From assembly GCA_046328525.1 (NCBI GenBank), contig JAXLWK010000014.1:1-64000 (forward strand): a stretch of 64,000 bases of DNA. Direction: 5' to 3'. The position numbers and the translations under genes are program-made. Shown in pieces: positions 1 through 8,451 of this stretch. Positions within the stretch are counted from its first letter, which is position 1. The number at the start of each line of letters is the position of its first letter. Below the pieces are notes generated by a model. The model was not told the DNA's origin, made no database searches, and was given only the letters and a program-made list of their open reading frames with translations. The stretch is from JBDHWG01 sp046328525. GTDB lineage: Bacteria; Chloroflexota; Anaerolineae; Epilineales; JAHCIE01.

Positions 1-1881
1 CTGCGGAATGTAGCCCTCGAAGTCGAAGCCCGGCGGGATCGGGAAGCCCTCGCTCGCGGCGGTCACGTCGCCAGCCGCAGGAGCCCCACCAGGTACCACA
101 CGCTCTACCTTCACCGCGGCCAACCCCACCACGTTGCGCAGCAGGATCGGAATCTGCGGGTTCTGTGCACCGAACACCGGGATACCGGTGATTACGTCAT
201 GCTCCCAGTACACTGCCGAGATCACCGCCGAGCCCACGAACCCAGGCTGGATCCAGTTCCAGTTCGCCAGGTTGATGTACTCCACCTGCTTCTCGTTCAG
301 CTTCTCGCACACATAGTCCAGCAACCCGTTCTGGTCGTAGACGTACATCACGAAGTCCGTGAAGCCCGGCTTCGGCACCAGGTTCTGGATTGCCACGTCC
401 GTCACCATGTTGTACGCGTTGCCGCGCTGCATCAGCGACGGGATACCAATCACCGCCACGCCACCCTGCAGACCACTCGCGTCACCCGCGCCGATCTGCC
501 ACACGTACCCCTGATCCTCTGGGAACAGGTTGTACGCCGTCGCCTGCGTCACCTTCGTCGGGCTGCTGTAGTTCAGCAGCTCCGCCACCGCCGCGATCGG
601 CACTGCGTTCACGGCCGGGTCACCAGGCGACTCCCACGCCTGGCTCTCGACGCGCACCGCGCCAACATACTGCCCAGGCAGGTTGTTCACCAGCGCCAGC
701 GGGAACTCTGTCTCACCCCGCGGGCAGATCCAGTCCACCAGCGTCGTGATGATGTCGCCGCTCTGGTCGACGAAGTACACCTTCACCTTCGCCGCCACGA
801 TGCTGCTCATGTTCTGAACATGGATCACCGTCGCCCAGCCGTTGGTCTCGCGGTAGATCAGCGGCCCGTAAGCCACCTGCGACCCACCACCACTGCTGAG
901 ACACTGCCCGTTGAACACGTAGCACAGCTCCGCCGCCACGCCCGTGTAGCTCATCAGAACATCCTGGCCGATCTGGTCGACCACGATGCCCAGCGGCTGC
1001 GACGCGCGGATCCACACGCTGCCCGTGAAGCCGGTGCTCACGCAGCCCGCCACGTTGAACTGCGCCGAGTAGCCAGGCGACACCTGGGCCACGGAGCAGA
1101 TCTGCGCGCGGAGGCAGCTGTCCCGATCCTTGAACCACAGCTCGATGCTCGTGCACTCGGTGCCGCTGTTCTGGATGTAGAGCCAGCTGTTCCAGCCGTT
1201 GTAGCCCGAGTAGACGACCGGCGCGTAGTACGCGAAGCCGCCGAACAGCGGGTCGTAGCGGCCTTCCTGCATCGCGCTCAAGCCGCTGTACGCATCCGCC
1301 ATCACGAACGACGGGGTGGCGTTGCCCGGCATCTTGCGCACGACTTCGACCGCAATCGGCTCCCCGTAGAACGGGTTCCAGTTGAAGGGGAACTGACCCG
1401 GCAGCGAGTTCACGCTCGGCCAGCCCTCAGGCCAGGTGAGCTTGTTGAGGCTGTTGGTCCAGTCCTCGCAGCGCCACCAGATGTTGCCCTGCTGCGGGAA
1501 CGGGTTGTAGCTGATGGCGATGGCGCTCTTGGCGCTCGACGGCAGCTGCGAACTCGTCCACACCCAGCTCGTGCCCGGCTTGAGCAAGCCCGTGCACTCG
1601 ATCTTGAACGGGTTCTGCGCCTGCGGCTGGCAGAAGCCAGAGTTCTCCGCAAACAGCAGAAGGGCGATCTTGGTCCAGGTCGAGCCGACGTTCTGCGCCT
1701 CGATGGTCCAATCCACGCCCGCCTTCGTGTTACCGATGTAGCCGAGCACCGGCAGCTGGACATAGTTGCCAGGTGTCGGGCTGGCCTGCGCCGCGCCGCC
1801 GTCGAAGGCGAGCGCAACACCCAGCGCGAGGCCCAATGCCAGGGCCAGCGCCAGAACGGCGATGACGAGTACTCGTCTCAT
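1..1881 (-). CDS. Secreted repeat-domain protein, C-terminus beyond the window edge
   Basis: The frame is open from an ATG at 1881 to base 1 (627 codons), so the gene is partial. Residues 3-26 are a long hydrophobic signal segment, with a likely cleavage site after AQA near residue 33. The rest is Trp, Tyr, Asn and Gly rich, as in extracellular beta-sandwich proteins. Two similar blocks are visible: about residue 218 (YAPVVYSGYNGWN) and about residue 332 (YGPLIYRETNGWA). Each continues into a hydrophobic strand ending in QN and a cysteine-containing segment, which suggests duplicated Ig-like domains. A good ribosome site (AGGGAGG) lies about 8 nt before the ATG. I recognise no enzymatic motif. 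A surface or extracellular structural role is inference. Confidence 0.75.
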   Translation of the reverse strand, partial: MRRVLVIAVLALALALGLALGVALAFDGGAAQASPTPGNYVQLPVLGYIGNTKAGVDWTIEAQNVGSTWTKIALLLFAENSGFCQPQAQNPFKIECTGLLKPGTSWVWTSSQLPSSAKSAIAISYNPFPQQGNIWWRCEDWTNSLNKLTWPEGWPSVNSLPGQFPFNWNPFYGEPIAVEVVRKMPGNATPSFVMADAYSGLSAMQEGRYDPLFGGFAYYAPVVYSGYNGWNSWLYIQNSGTECTSIELWFKDRDSCLRAQICSVAQVSPGYSAQFNVAGCVSTGFTGSVWIRASQPLGIVVDQIGQDVLMSYTGVAAELCYVFNGQCLSSGGGSQVAYGPLIYRETNGWATVIHVQNMSSIVAAKVKVYFVDQSGDIITTLVDWICPRGETEFPLALVNNLPGQYVGAVRVESQAWESPGDPAVNAVPIAAVAELLNYSSPTKVTQATAYNLFPEDQGYVWQIGAGDASGLQGGVAVIGIPSLMQRGNAYNMVTDVAIQNLVPKPGFTDFVMYVYDQNGLLDYVCEKLNEKQVEYINLANWNWIQPGFVGSAVISAVYWEHDVITGIPVFGAQNPQIPILLRNVVGLAAVKVERVVPGGAPAAGDVTAASEGFPIPPGFDFEGYIPQ

Positions 1882-2109
1882 TGTGTCTAACCTCCCTGAT
1901 GATACTTGGATACTGCAATGAACGGTAGGGCGGGCGGCCTCTCAGTTCCGCTCGTCCCTTGGCGACAGAAGAAATGCTGGGGCAGTATGCACCTCCTTCG
2001 TCTGGCGGCATCACTTCACCGCGTTCTCCTAGCATAAGAAACGTTGAGGGGGTGCGTTGGATACGGCTCAAAGTGAGATTTTCTTAAAATTGCCTAAATT
2101 GGGCTTAAT

Positions 2110-3750
2110 CTAGCCGACGCCGAGGATGATTTTCGGCATCGGGCCGCGCATGTCGAGGTAGCTCGGCATGTCCTCGGCCTGCCAGCGGCGGTCGTTGTCC
2201 AGGATGCGCTCCGCCAGCGCCGCCTCGCCCCGCGCCGGCGAGATGGCCTGCATCTGGTTCAGCAGCCCCATGCCGACGAACCAGTCCACCCGCGCCCCGC
2301 GCCGCAGCCCGGCCACCCACTCCGCCGGCGCGCCCCCGTCCAGGGCGTCGAGGCGGCCGGCGAGCGTGGCGTAGACCTCGTCGAGGGCGGCGCGGCGGCG
2401 GCGGAAGTCGTCCGCCGTTTGCAGGCGGTCCTGGACGGTGGCGTAGATTTCGGAGGTGCGCTCCAGGTCCTTGGGGAGGCGGGAGTGGTGCGCCAGGTAG
2501 TCGTCGTCCAGGAAGTACGCCGCCCGCTTCAGGTCCGTGGAGAGCTTGTAGACCGCGGCCGCCGCCGCCCGCGCCTCGGCGGGGAAGCGCTCGGCGACAA
2601 AGCGGCGCAGCAGGCGGTCGGCATCGGCCGAGGGGTTGCGCGCCAGCCCCTGCAGGAGGTGGACGTTGACGGCATTACCCCACGGCAGGTCGAAGATGGG
2701 GTTGTCGCCGTTGTTCCAGTTGAGGCGCACGGCGTAGCGGCGGACGCCGCGGTCGGCGGCGGCGCGGGTGTGCGCAGCCCACACATCGCCCAGGTAAGTC
2801 GGGAAATAGTTGTGGCCGTCGTACTCGCGCCAGGCGTCGAACTCGACGATTTGACGCGCCGGGTCGCCCGCGCCAATCCGCCTGGCGTCGAACTTCCCAT
2901 TCAGGAGAAAGTCCGAGTTGACGTGCTTGAGCGACATGACGACGTTGTCGGGCAGGCCGTCGAACATGCGCGCCGGGTCGTAAGCGTCCAGCGGCGGAAG
3001 GAACTGCCAGGCGCGCATCTGCACCTCGCGCGGCCCGGCCATCGCGGCGGTCTCGCGGGCCAGGCGATTGACGCGCTCCAGCGCGCCCAGCTGGCGGCAG
3101 TAGTTGCACTGACAGTCGAGGATCGAGTACGCCGCCTCGTCGGCAGTCACCTGGAGGCCGGCGACCTCCGGGAACAGGCCCAGGAACTCGGCGAGCTTGC
3201 CGCGATACAGCCGCCAGGTGTCCTCGCGGCCGGGGCAGACCGGCGAGCCGGTGCTGCCGGCCAGGCGCTCGCTCAGGAAGCGGTAGACCGGCTTCACAAT
3301 CTGGAACTGATTGGTGTTGACGTAGAGCTTGACGCCGCGCGCCGTCGCGTAATCCACCGCCTGCCGCGTCATGTCGCGCAGGAACGCCGCCCGGGTGCGC
3401 TCCGCGCCGCCCGGGGGCAACACCTGCCCGACGCGCCCGACGCCGTCCAGCTCGAAATCGTACGTGAGCAGGCCCTCGAACGTGTCTCCCATGAACAGCA
3501 CGTAGTGGGTCACGCCGAGGGCGGCGGTCTGGTCCAGGTTACGCTTGAGCTGCGCCAGCTGCTGGCGCGTCGCGTCGGGGCCTTCGGAGTAGCCGCGCAG
3601 GTTGTAGTGGTCAATGAAGGTGATGTCGGCCAGGCCGGACGCGCCGTCGCCGGGCACGGCGTTCGCCGCCAACGCGGACGACGGCAGCATCAAGGATGCG
3701 CCGCCGATGAGGGACCATTTCAGAAACTGGCGCCGCGAGATCCGGGTCAT
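2110..3750 (-). CDS. Tat-exported TIM-barrel protein, glycoside hydrolase-like
   Basis: A 546-residue protein with a twin-arginine signal (SRRQFLKW, residues 5-12) and an Ala-rich cleavage region near residue 29, so it is exported folded. The mature part has alternating strand/helix segments, an acidic motif TADEAAYS next to a CQCNYC cysteine cluster, and a late segment (LNWNNGDNPIFDLPWGNAVN) resembling the C-terminal half of alpha-glucuronidase (GH67) and related barrels. The family call is therefore tentative; the cysteine pair may bind metal. It is the last gene of a four-gene operon, 10 bp after the VOC gene. Its reaction is unknown; a carbohydrate-active or redox enzyme is possible. Confidence 0.65.
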   Translation of the reverse strand: MTRISRRQFLKWSLIGGASLMLPSSALAANAVPGDGASGLADITFIDHYNLRGYSEGPDATRQQLAQLKRNLDQTAALGVTHYVLFMGDTFEGLLTYDFELDGVGRVGQVLPPGGAERTRAAFLRDMTRQAVDYATARGVKLYVNTNQFQIVKPVYRFLSERLAGSTGSPVCPGREDTWRLYRGKLAEFLGLFPEVAGLQVTADEAAYSILDCQCNYCRQLGALERVNRLARETAAMAGPREVQMRAWQFLPPLDAYDPARMFDGLPDNVVMSLKHVNSDFLLNGKFDARRIGAGDPARQIVEFDAWREYDGHNYFPTYLGDVWAAHTRAAADRGVRRYAVRLNWNNGDNPIFDLPWGNAVNVHLLQGLARNPSADADRLLRRFVAERFPAEARAAAAAVYKLSTDLKRAAYFLDDDYLAHHSRLPKDLERTSEIYATVQDRLQTADDFRRRRAALDEVYATLAGRLDALDGGAPAEWVAGLRRGARVDWFVGMGLLNQMQAISPARGEAALAERILDNDRRWQAEDMPSYLDMRGPMPKIILGVG

Positions 3751-3760
3751 TACAGCCGGC

Positions 3761-4150
3761 CTACCCCATAGGCGTGCAAATCTCGATCAGGAAGCCGTCC
3801 TGGTCGCGGATGTAGGCGACCGTCTGCCCCCACGGCATCTGGTGGGGTGGGCTGACGGCGAGCGCACCGGACTGGACGGCGTGGGTGTACGTCGCCTCGA
3901 CGTCGTCGGTGGCGAAGGCCAGCTCGACGGGCGGCGGCGGGCCGGCCGGGTTGACGTCGCCAATCGGGAACGTGAAATTGGCCTGGGCCTGCTGCATCTC
4001 GTAGAAGGCCAGCACCGTCCCGCCCGTTTCCATCTCGCCGTAGGTCTCGCTCTCGTGGAGCATGCGCCTTGTCAGGCCCAGCGCGCCCTCGTAGAAGCTC
4101 ATCGAACGCGGCACGGACGACACGTAGAGAATAGTATACGCGAATTTCAT
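3761..4150 (-). CDS. VOC (glyoxalase/bleomycin-resistance) superfamily protein
   Basis: 129 residues, the normal size for a single-chain VOC protein with two beta-alpha-beta-beta-beta modules. Module one starts KFAYTILYVSSVPRSMSFYE, the typical first strand and helix. Module two contains VELAFATDDVEATYTHAV and ends in the metal-ligand-type strand GFLIEICTP. The family includes glyoxalase I, extradiol dioxygenases and antibiotic-binding proteins, and the substrate cannot be read from sequence. It lies 13 bp after the GMC oxidoreductase gene and 10 bp before the Tat-exported enzyme, so it is probably co-transcribed with both. Confidence 0.85.
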   Translation of the reverse strand: MKFAYTILYVSSVPRSMSFYEGALGLTRRMLHESETYGEMETGGTVLAFYEMQQAQANFTFPIGDVNPAGPPPPVELAFATDDVEATYTHAVQSGALAVSPPHQMPWGQTVAYIRDQDGFLIEICTPMG

Positions 4151-4163
4151 GGAACGCTCCTAT

Positions 4164-5483
4164 CTAACTGTTCAGTAAGTGCGCGGCGAGGCGGCGGCCC
4201 AGGGCGAGGATGGTCAGGACGGTGGGGCGCGCCAGGGCCTCCGGGAAGACGCTGGCATCGCACACGTAGAGGCCGGGTACGGCGGTTTGCAGGTTCGCGT
4301 CGAGCATCTCGCCCACGCGCACCGTCGCCGAAGGGTGTGTCCCGCGAACCGGCGTCGTGACGAGGGTGTGGTCGGCGGCGCCGGCGCGGCGCAGGATGGT
4401 GCGCGCGACGCCCTCGGCGTGGGCGAGCCGCTGCCGGTCGTCCGCCGTCAGCGGTTTCGTCATGCGCCCGCCCGGCTGCACGTCGCCCAGAACGCTGTCC
4501 TTGAGCTTGATCATCACCCCCAGGGTGCGGCCCCAGCGCGGCCACGCGAGGGCGTATTGCGGCCCCTTGAGGGCCATGATGACCGGGTACATGAGCCACG
4601 GGTCAATCAGGGTGCTGAGCATGTAGCCGCGCTCGGCGTCCTCGTAGGTATACGTCATCGGCGGCTCGTGGCCCTGCGTCGGCCCGGCGGCGACGCCGTA
4701 GACCATGAGCGTCGCGTCAATGGCGAACCCGCGCCCGGCGTCGCGCAGCCCGGACTGCTGGAGGATGGCCGGCGTGCCGATACCGCCGCCCGCCAGGACG
4801 ACGACCGGCGCGCGCGCTGTGAACGGCGACGCGCCGAGGGTTCCGGTCACGGCGGCCGCTACGCCGGCCTCGACGAGCACGCGCTCGATGTGCGCGCCGG
4901 TGACGAAGGTCGCGCCCGCCGCGACCGCCTCGTCAATCCACTCCGCCGCGTTCCACTTCGCCCCGCAGCGGCAGCCGAGCATGCAGTGCGCGCCGCAGGC
5001 GAAGCGCCGCGCCCGTTCTGGGTGCATGAACTTCGGCGTCGGCTGCCAGTCCTGACCCAGGCTCGACGCCGCGTCGGCCAGCCGCGTCGAGGCGGCGCCG
5101 CGCAGATCGGGCGGCAGCGGGCGGATGCCCAGCTCAGCGGCAGTGTCGGCGGCGTAGCGCTCCACGTCCAGGCCGTAGCGCTTGAACCAGGCGGGCGGGT
5201 CCGCCGAGCAGCCGCAGTACATGCTCGTCGCGCCGCCGGCCATGAGCGGGCGGATGATGTTGATGCCCTCGCGGGTGTAGACGAACGCGGCGCGGTCGGT
5301 GTAGATCATCGCGCCCAGGTACGTCCCGTAGTAGGGGGCGCGGCGGTAGTCCTTGCCGCGCTCCAGGATGAGGACGCGGCGGCCGGCGCGGGCCAGGTCG
5401 CGGGCGACGGACGCGCCGCCCGGACCGGAGCCGACGACGATGACGTCGGGGCCGGCCAGTGGAGCGGACGACGGCTCCTTCAC
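4164..5483 (-). CDS. GMC-family FAD-dependent oxidoreductase
   Basis: About 439 residues. An N-terminal dinucleotide fold (VIVVGSGPGGASVARDLARA) followed by ERG marks FAD binding. A cysteine-rich segment ACGAHCMLGCRCGAKWN lies mid-protein, as in several bacterial GMC dehydrogenases. The C-terminus has the family's GTHP histidine motif and GLYVCDASVFPEA...PTVLTI. The product probably oxidises an alcohol, sterol or sugar. The chosen GTG at 5483 overlaps the upstream TGA by 4 bp (GTGA), which implies translational coupling. A GTG at 5519 is possible but has no ribosome site and would overlap the upstream gene by 40 bp. Second gene of the operon. Confidence 0.88.
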   Translation of the reverse strand: MKEPSSAPLAGPDVIVVGSGPGGASVARDLARAGRRVLILERGKDYRRAPYYGTYLGAMIYTDRAAFVYTREGINIIRPLMAGGATSMYCGCSADPPAWFKRYGLDVERYAADTAAELGIRPLPPDLRGAASTRLADAASSLGQDWQPTPKFMHPERARRFACGAHCMLGCRCGAKWNAAEWIDEAVAAGATFVTGAHIERVLVEAGVAAAVTGTLGASPFTARAPVVVLAGGGIGTPAILQQSGLRDAGRGFAIDATLMVYGVAAGPTQGHEPPMTYTYEDAERGYMLSTLIDPWLMYPVIMALKGPQYALAWPRWGRTLGVMIKLKDSVLGDVQPGGRMTKPLTADDRQRLAHAEGVARTILRRAGAADHTLVTTPVRGTHPSATVRVGEMLDANLQTAVPGLYVCDASVFPEALARPTVLTILALGRRLAAHLLNS

Positions 5484-6073
5484 TGCGCGACCAGGAGGAT
5501 GAACTGAATGAGCGCCCACAGAGCGATGGCGACAATGAGCAGGTTGAGGGCGACGCGCACGCGGGAGAACTTCCTGTGGGCGATGCCCGACAGGGTGTAG
5601 ACCTCGTCCATCAAGTTGTTCTTCATCTCCGCGCGGGTCTGCCCGGTGAACGCCTTGACGAACTCCGGCTTGCTCCAGTGATGGATGTTGACGAAGTAGA
5701 ACGGATTGGGCGGCGTCATGACCGTCAGGGTCGGGCGGGCGACGCGCAGCGCACCGTACACCGAGACGAGCAGGGCCACAATCATGGCAATGGACAGCGC
5801 CGACACCAGGCGGTGGGCCAGGCTGGCATCGGGCGTCAGGAGGCTGACGAGGATGCTGCGGTCAATGGTGACGGCGAGGGCCAGGAAGACGGCGTCCACC
5901 GCGACGGCGATCTGGGCCTTGAACTCGGCCAGGCTAATCTGGCCGTCCAGGTGGCCGAACATCATCTCGGTCAGGGACACGATCTCGTCCACGTCCAGGG
6001 GTTCATCCATCGCCTTCGGGACGTCGGGGTGGTCGTGGCGAATCGGGGAAAGGGTTGGTTCCTCAATCGTCAT
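5480..6073 (-). CDS. Pycsar-effector-like membrane protein (DUF5706/PycTM domain)
   Basis: 197 residues. There are two hydrophobic segments (about residues 85-110) separated from a C-terminal membrane helix (about 168-192) by a cytoplasmic loop. The loop holds the family signature: NPFYFVNIHHWSKPEFVKAF, then NNLMDEVYTLSGIAHRKFSRVR. This is the arrangement of PycTM, the membrane-disrupting effector of the Pycsar anti-phage system, which is triggered by cyclic pyrimidine nucleotides. No pyrimidine cyclase gene lies nearby; the partners here are a GMC oxidoreductase, a VOC protein and a Tat-exported enzyme. The ATG at 6073 follows GGAGAG. The homology call is confident; an anti-phage function is inference and may not apply to this orphan. 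Confidence 0.8.
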   Translation of the reverse strand: MTIEEPTLSPIRHDHPDVPKAMDEPLDVDEIVSLTEMMFGHLDGQISLAEFKAQIAVAVDAVFLALAVTIDRSILVSLLTPDASLAHRLVSALSIAMIVALLVSVYGALRVARPTLTVMTPPNPFYFVNIHHWSKPEFVKAFTGQTRAEMKNNLMDEVYTLSGIAHRKFSRVRVALNLLIVAIALWALIQFILLVAQ

Positions 6074-6127
6074 GTCTCTCTCCAGGGAAGGAACGGTCGG
6101 CCTTCTCGATAGCGAAACGGTGTACAA

Positions 6128-6136
6128 ATTATACCA
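6128..6136 (-). promoter_or_regulatory. Extended -10 promoter for the DUF5706 operon
   Basis: Read on the minus strand the site is TGG followed by TATAAT, a consensus extended -10 element with no clear -35. It lies about 55 bp upstream of the ATG at 6073, leaving room for a short leader with its GGAGAG ribosome site. Confidence 0.55.
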
Positions 6137-6173
6137 TACCCGCGCAAGGCCCATGGCCGGCATTCGAGACAAC

Positions 6174-6207
6174 AAAGCAGGACTGCGTTCAAGCGCAGCC
6201 CTGCTTT
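6174..6207 (-). terminator. Hairpin terminator after the small gene at 6261-6491
   Basis: Arms AAAGCAGG-CTGCG and CGCAG-CCTGCTTT form a near-perfect 13-bp stem. On the minus strand it is followed by a short T-rich stretch. It separates the small upstream gene from the DUF5706 operon promoter. Confidence 0.5.
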
Positions 6208-6260
6208 CCCCCCGCTCTGGCGCTCGCGTGGAGCGCCATGTCCCCTTGTCGCCGCCACAC

Positions 6261-6491
6261 TTAGCGGCGGCGGTTGTTATCGTCGCGGCGCAGCTCGTCC
6301 GCGCGCCGGTCCACGCGCCGCATGAAGTCGTCCACCACATCGCGGTTGGAGCCGTCGCCCGCGCCCAGCCGCCGCAGGATGTCCGCCGCGCGCCGCTCCG
6401 CTTCCTCGGCGTCGCGCTTGTCCAACCGAATCGTATGCTCGAAATCCGCGTGGCCCTCGCGCCGTCTCTCCCAGACCCAGCAATCAAACAT
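6261..6491 (-). CDS. Small charged helical protein of unknown function
   Basis: 76 residues starting MFDCWVWERRREG. After an aromatic start the chain is dominated by Arg, Asp and Glu in long helical stretches (RDAEEAERRAADILRR, VDRRADELRR). The ATG at 6491 has a suitable AGGAAGG ribosome site about 9 nt upstream, while the longer GTG form at 6527 has none. It has no hydrophobic segment and no family I recognise. Its own hairpin terminator follows, so it is probably a monocistronic gene. A nucleic-acid or membrane-surface interaction is possible but unsupported. Confidence 0.5.
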   Translation of the reverse strand: MFDCWVWERRREGHADFEHTIRLDKRDAEEAERRAADILRRLGAGDGSNRDVVDDFMRRVDRRADELRRDDNNRRR

Positions 6492-6607
6492 CTTGGCTGT
6501 CCTTCCTGGCGTGGCCGTGTCGCTCACCGGCGTATCCGAAGTTGGTTACAAGCACAAGATATAACAGATGGCAGGGGTGGCGCATTACGTGAATTATGTG
6601 AAATTAT

Positions 6608-6646
6608 GACGCTTTCCGCGCCCGTTTTGCGTCAGGAAAGCGTCAG
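6608..6646. repeat. 11-bp inverted repeat, terminator- or operator-like
   Basis: Perfect arms TGACGCTTTCC and GGAAAGCGTCA flank a 17-nt loop, with A/T-rich flanks on both sides. It lies downstream of the alcohol dehydrogenase gene (minus strand) and may act as a bidirectional terminator. The gene-free stretch 6492-6905 otherwise holds two further palindromes (6754-6775, 6781-6831) and no convincing gene. Confidence 0.45.
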
Positions 6647-6753
6647 ATTTTCACGTTATGCACATAGTGTCAACGACAAGGGTGCTGGAAATAGACCTCC
6701 TATACCAGTGGATTGTTGCACATAGGGTGACGGTAACGTCGCTCCGAGCGTCC

Positions 6754-6831
6754 GCCGTGGCGTTAACGCCACGGCTACCAATGGAAGCCCGAGGGGCTAC
6801 AGAGACGCGCCCTAGCCCCTTGGGCTTCCAT
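6754..6831. repeat. Pair of palindromic repeat units
   Basis: Two adjacent palindromes: a perfect 22-bp unit (6754-6775, GCCGTGGCGTT and its complement) and a stem with 19-nt arms (6781-6799 and 6813-6831) starting ATGGAAGCCC. A third short inverted repeat (GCGGCGG/CCGCCGC) follows near 6839-6859. These look like REP-type intergenic elements, not coding DNA. Confidence 0.6.
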
Positions 6832-6905
6832 TTTCTAGCGGCGGTCTTCAGGCCGCCGCGTCGGTGGCGCAACGACGAAACGCGCCTCTCACCCGCAACA
6901 GATCT

Positions 6906-8102
6906 CTAGTCCAGGGCCTGGCGCAGCGTCTCGATCAGTGTCGCCTCGTCCAGGGGGACTGGGTTACCCTTCATGCTGCTCGCGCCCTGGGCCAGGCGCG
7001 CCATGGTCGGCAGGTCGGCCTCGGTCATGCCGTACTGACGCAGGCCGGGCACGCCCAGCCGCGCGACCTCTTCCTCGGCCCACGCGACTCCCGCGTCAAT
7101 GGCGTCGTCCACCGGCCCGACGACCGCCATGCCCACCTGGGCGTAGCGCCACAGCGTGTCGCTCACCGTGCTACTGCCGGCCGGCGCGTCGGGCGGGAGG
7201 GCGCGCAGGGCGGCGACGTTGGCGGCCATGACCGGCGGCAGCAGGCGGGCGCACGCGACGCCGTGGGGCACAGGGAAATGCCCGCCCAGGGGTGACGCGA
7301 AGCCATGCACCGCGCCGAGGGCCGCGTTGGCGAGGGCCAGCCCGCTCGACAGGCTGGCGAGGCACATGTCCTCCCGCGCCGCTACGTCCGCGCCGTCGGC
7401 CCACGCGCGCGGCAGGGCGCGCGCTCCGCGCCCCAGCGCGCCCATGACAAGGGCGTCGGTGAGGGGGTTCGCGCGCCGCGAGACGTAGGCTTCGATGAGC
7501 TGGGTCAGGGCGTCCATGCCGGTGCTGGCCGTGGGCCCCGGCGGCAGGCTGACGGTGAGCAGCGGGTCCACCAGGGCGACACGGGCGAGGAGGGAGGGGC
7601 TGCGGACGCTGGCCTTGAACGCCTGGCGCTTGTCGGTGACGACGGCGTTGCGCGTGACCTCGCTGCCGGGGCCGGCCGTCGTCGGCACGGCAAGGAAGGG
7701 CGCGGCCGGCTGCTGGAGCGGCAGCCCCTTGCCGACGACCTCCATGTAGTCCAGCACGGGGCCGGCGTTGGTCAGCAGCCCGGCGACGGCCTTCGCCATG
7801 TCCAGGGCGCTGCCGCCGCCCAGCCCGACGACGACATCGGCGCCGGCGCGGCGGGCCTCCGCCGCCGCCCCGTCCACGCTCGCCACATCCGGCTCGCCGC
7901 CCACCGACTGGATCGTCAGGGCAAGGCCGAGGGCGCGCGCCTGATCGGCGAGGCGGTCCGCCGGCCCACCGTCGGCCAGGGCGTGGGCGCTGGCGACAAG
8001 GAAGACGCGCCGGCCATGCTCGGCGGCGAGGGCCGCGAGTTGGTCGAACACGCCGCGGCCGAAGATGATGCGCTGCGCGGTCGCAAACTCAAATGGGAGC
8101 AT
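6906..8102 (-). CDS. Iron-containing alcohol dehydrogenase (maleylacetate reductase-like group)
   Basis: 398 residues, the usual length for group III metal-dependent alcohol dehydrogenases. The NAD-binding part has GGGSALDMAKAVAGL. The metal-binding helical half has LTQLIEAYVS and the His-rich signature GAVHGFASPLGGHFPVPHG. It reduces aldehydes or ketones, or oxidises alcohols, with NAD(P)H; the substrate is unknown. The ATG at 8102 has a GGGGAGG ribosome site. It lies 13 bp after an LsrG/ABM-type monooxygenase gene, a pairing seen for enzymes of aromatic or aldehyde breakdown (inference). Confidence 0.9.
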   Translation of the reverse strand: MLPFEFATAQRIIFGRGVFDQLAALAAEHGRRVFLVASAHALADGGPADRLADQARALGLALTIQSVGGEPDVASVDGAAAEARRAGADVVVGLGGGSALDMAKAVAGLLTNAGPVLDYMEVVGKGLPLQQPAAPFLAVPTTAGPGSEVTRNAVVTDKRQAFKASVRSPSLLARVALVDPLLTVSLPPGPTASTGMDALTQLIEAYVSRRANPLTDALVMGALGRGARALPRAWADGADVAAREDMCLASLSSGLALANAALGAVHGFASPLGGHFPVPHGVACARLLPPVMAANVAALRALPPDAPAGSSTVSDTLWRYAQVGMAVVGPVDDAIDAGVAWAEEEVARLGVPGLRQYGMTEADLPTMARLAQGASSMKGNPVPLDEATLIETLRQALD

Positions 8103-8115
8103 GGCGCGCCTCCCC

Positions 8116-8424
8116 TCACCAGGCGTCGTCGTCGGTCGGCAGCAGGCTGTGGTGGCGAACGCCCTGGCGCGGCTGCGCCATCCACGGCGCGACGGTCTCG
8201 CGCCAGGCCAGGTAGTGCGGCGTCTGCTGATGCGCGGCGAAGTCATCCTTCGAGTGGTAGACCTCGTACAGGAAGAAGCGGGTCGGCTCCTCCTCCGCCT
8301 GGAGGAAGTCCCAGCGCAGGTTGCCCGGCTCCTGGCGCGTGCCCTCGTGGTTGAGACGCGACGCGGCGATGAACCCCTCGATGTTTTCGGGCTTGACGAA
8401 GACTGTCACACACACAACGTACAT
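8116..8424 (-). CDS. Antibiotic biosynthesis monooxygenase (ABM/LsrG-like) protein
   Basis: 102 residues with the compact ferredoxin-like ABM fold: VCVTVFVKPENIEGFIAA, then NHEGTRQEPGNLRWDFLQ, FFLYEVYHSKDDFAAH and TPHYLAWRETV. The run NHEG...EPGNLRWD closely follows LsrG and YgiN relatives, which are cofactor-free mono-oxygenases or isomerases of quinols and small phosphorylated diketones. It is the first gene of a two-gene unit with the alcohol dehydrogenase. Confidence 0.88.
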   Translation of the reverse strand: MYVVCVTVFVKPENIEGFIAASRLNHEGTRQEPGNLRWDFLQAEEEPTRFFLYEVYHSKDDFAAHQQTPHYLAWRETVAPWMAQPRQGVRHHSLLPTDDDAW

Positions 8425-8451
8425 GCTGAACTCTCCATGCGAACGTGGGGC

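Noticed and set aside
199..1890. Long plus-strand open frame of 563 codons
   Set aside because: It is antisense to the secreted protein at 1-1881 and is rich in Arg, His, Val and Leu, as expected for a high-GC mirror frame. The minus frame has a signal peptide and ribosome site.
6651..6909. Two opposing small frames in the 6492-6905 gap
   Set aside because: They are made of palindromic repeat DNA, have no ribosome sites, and mirror each other.
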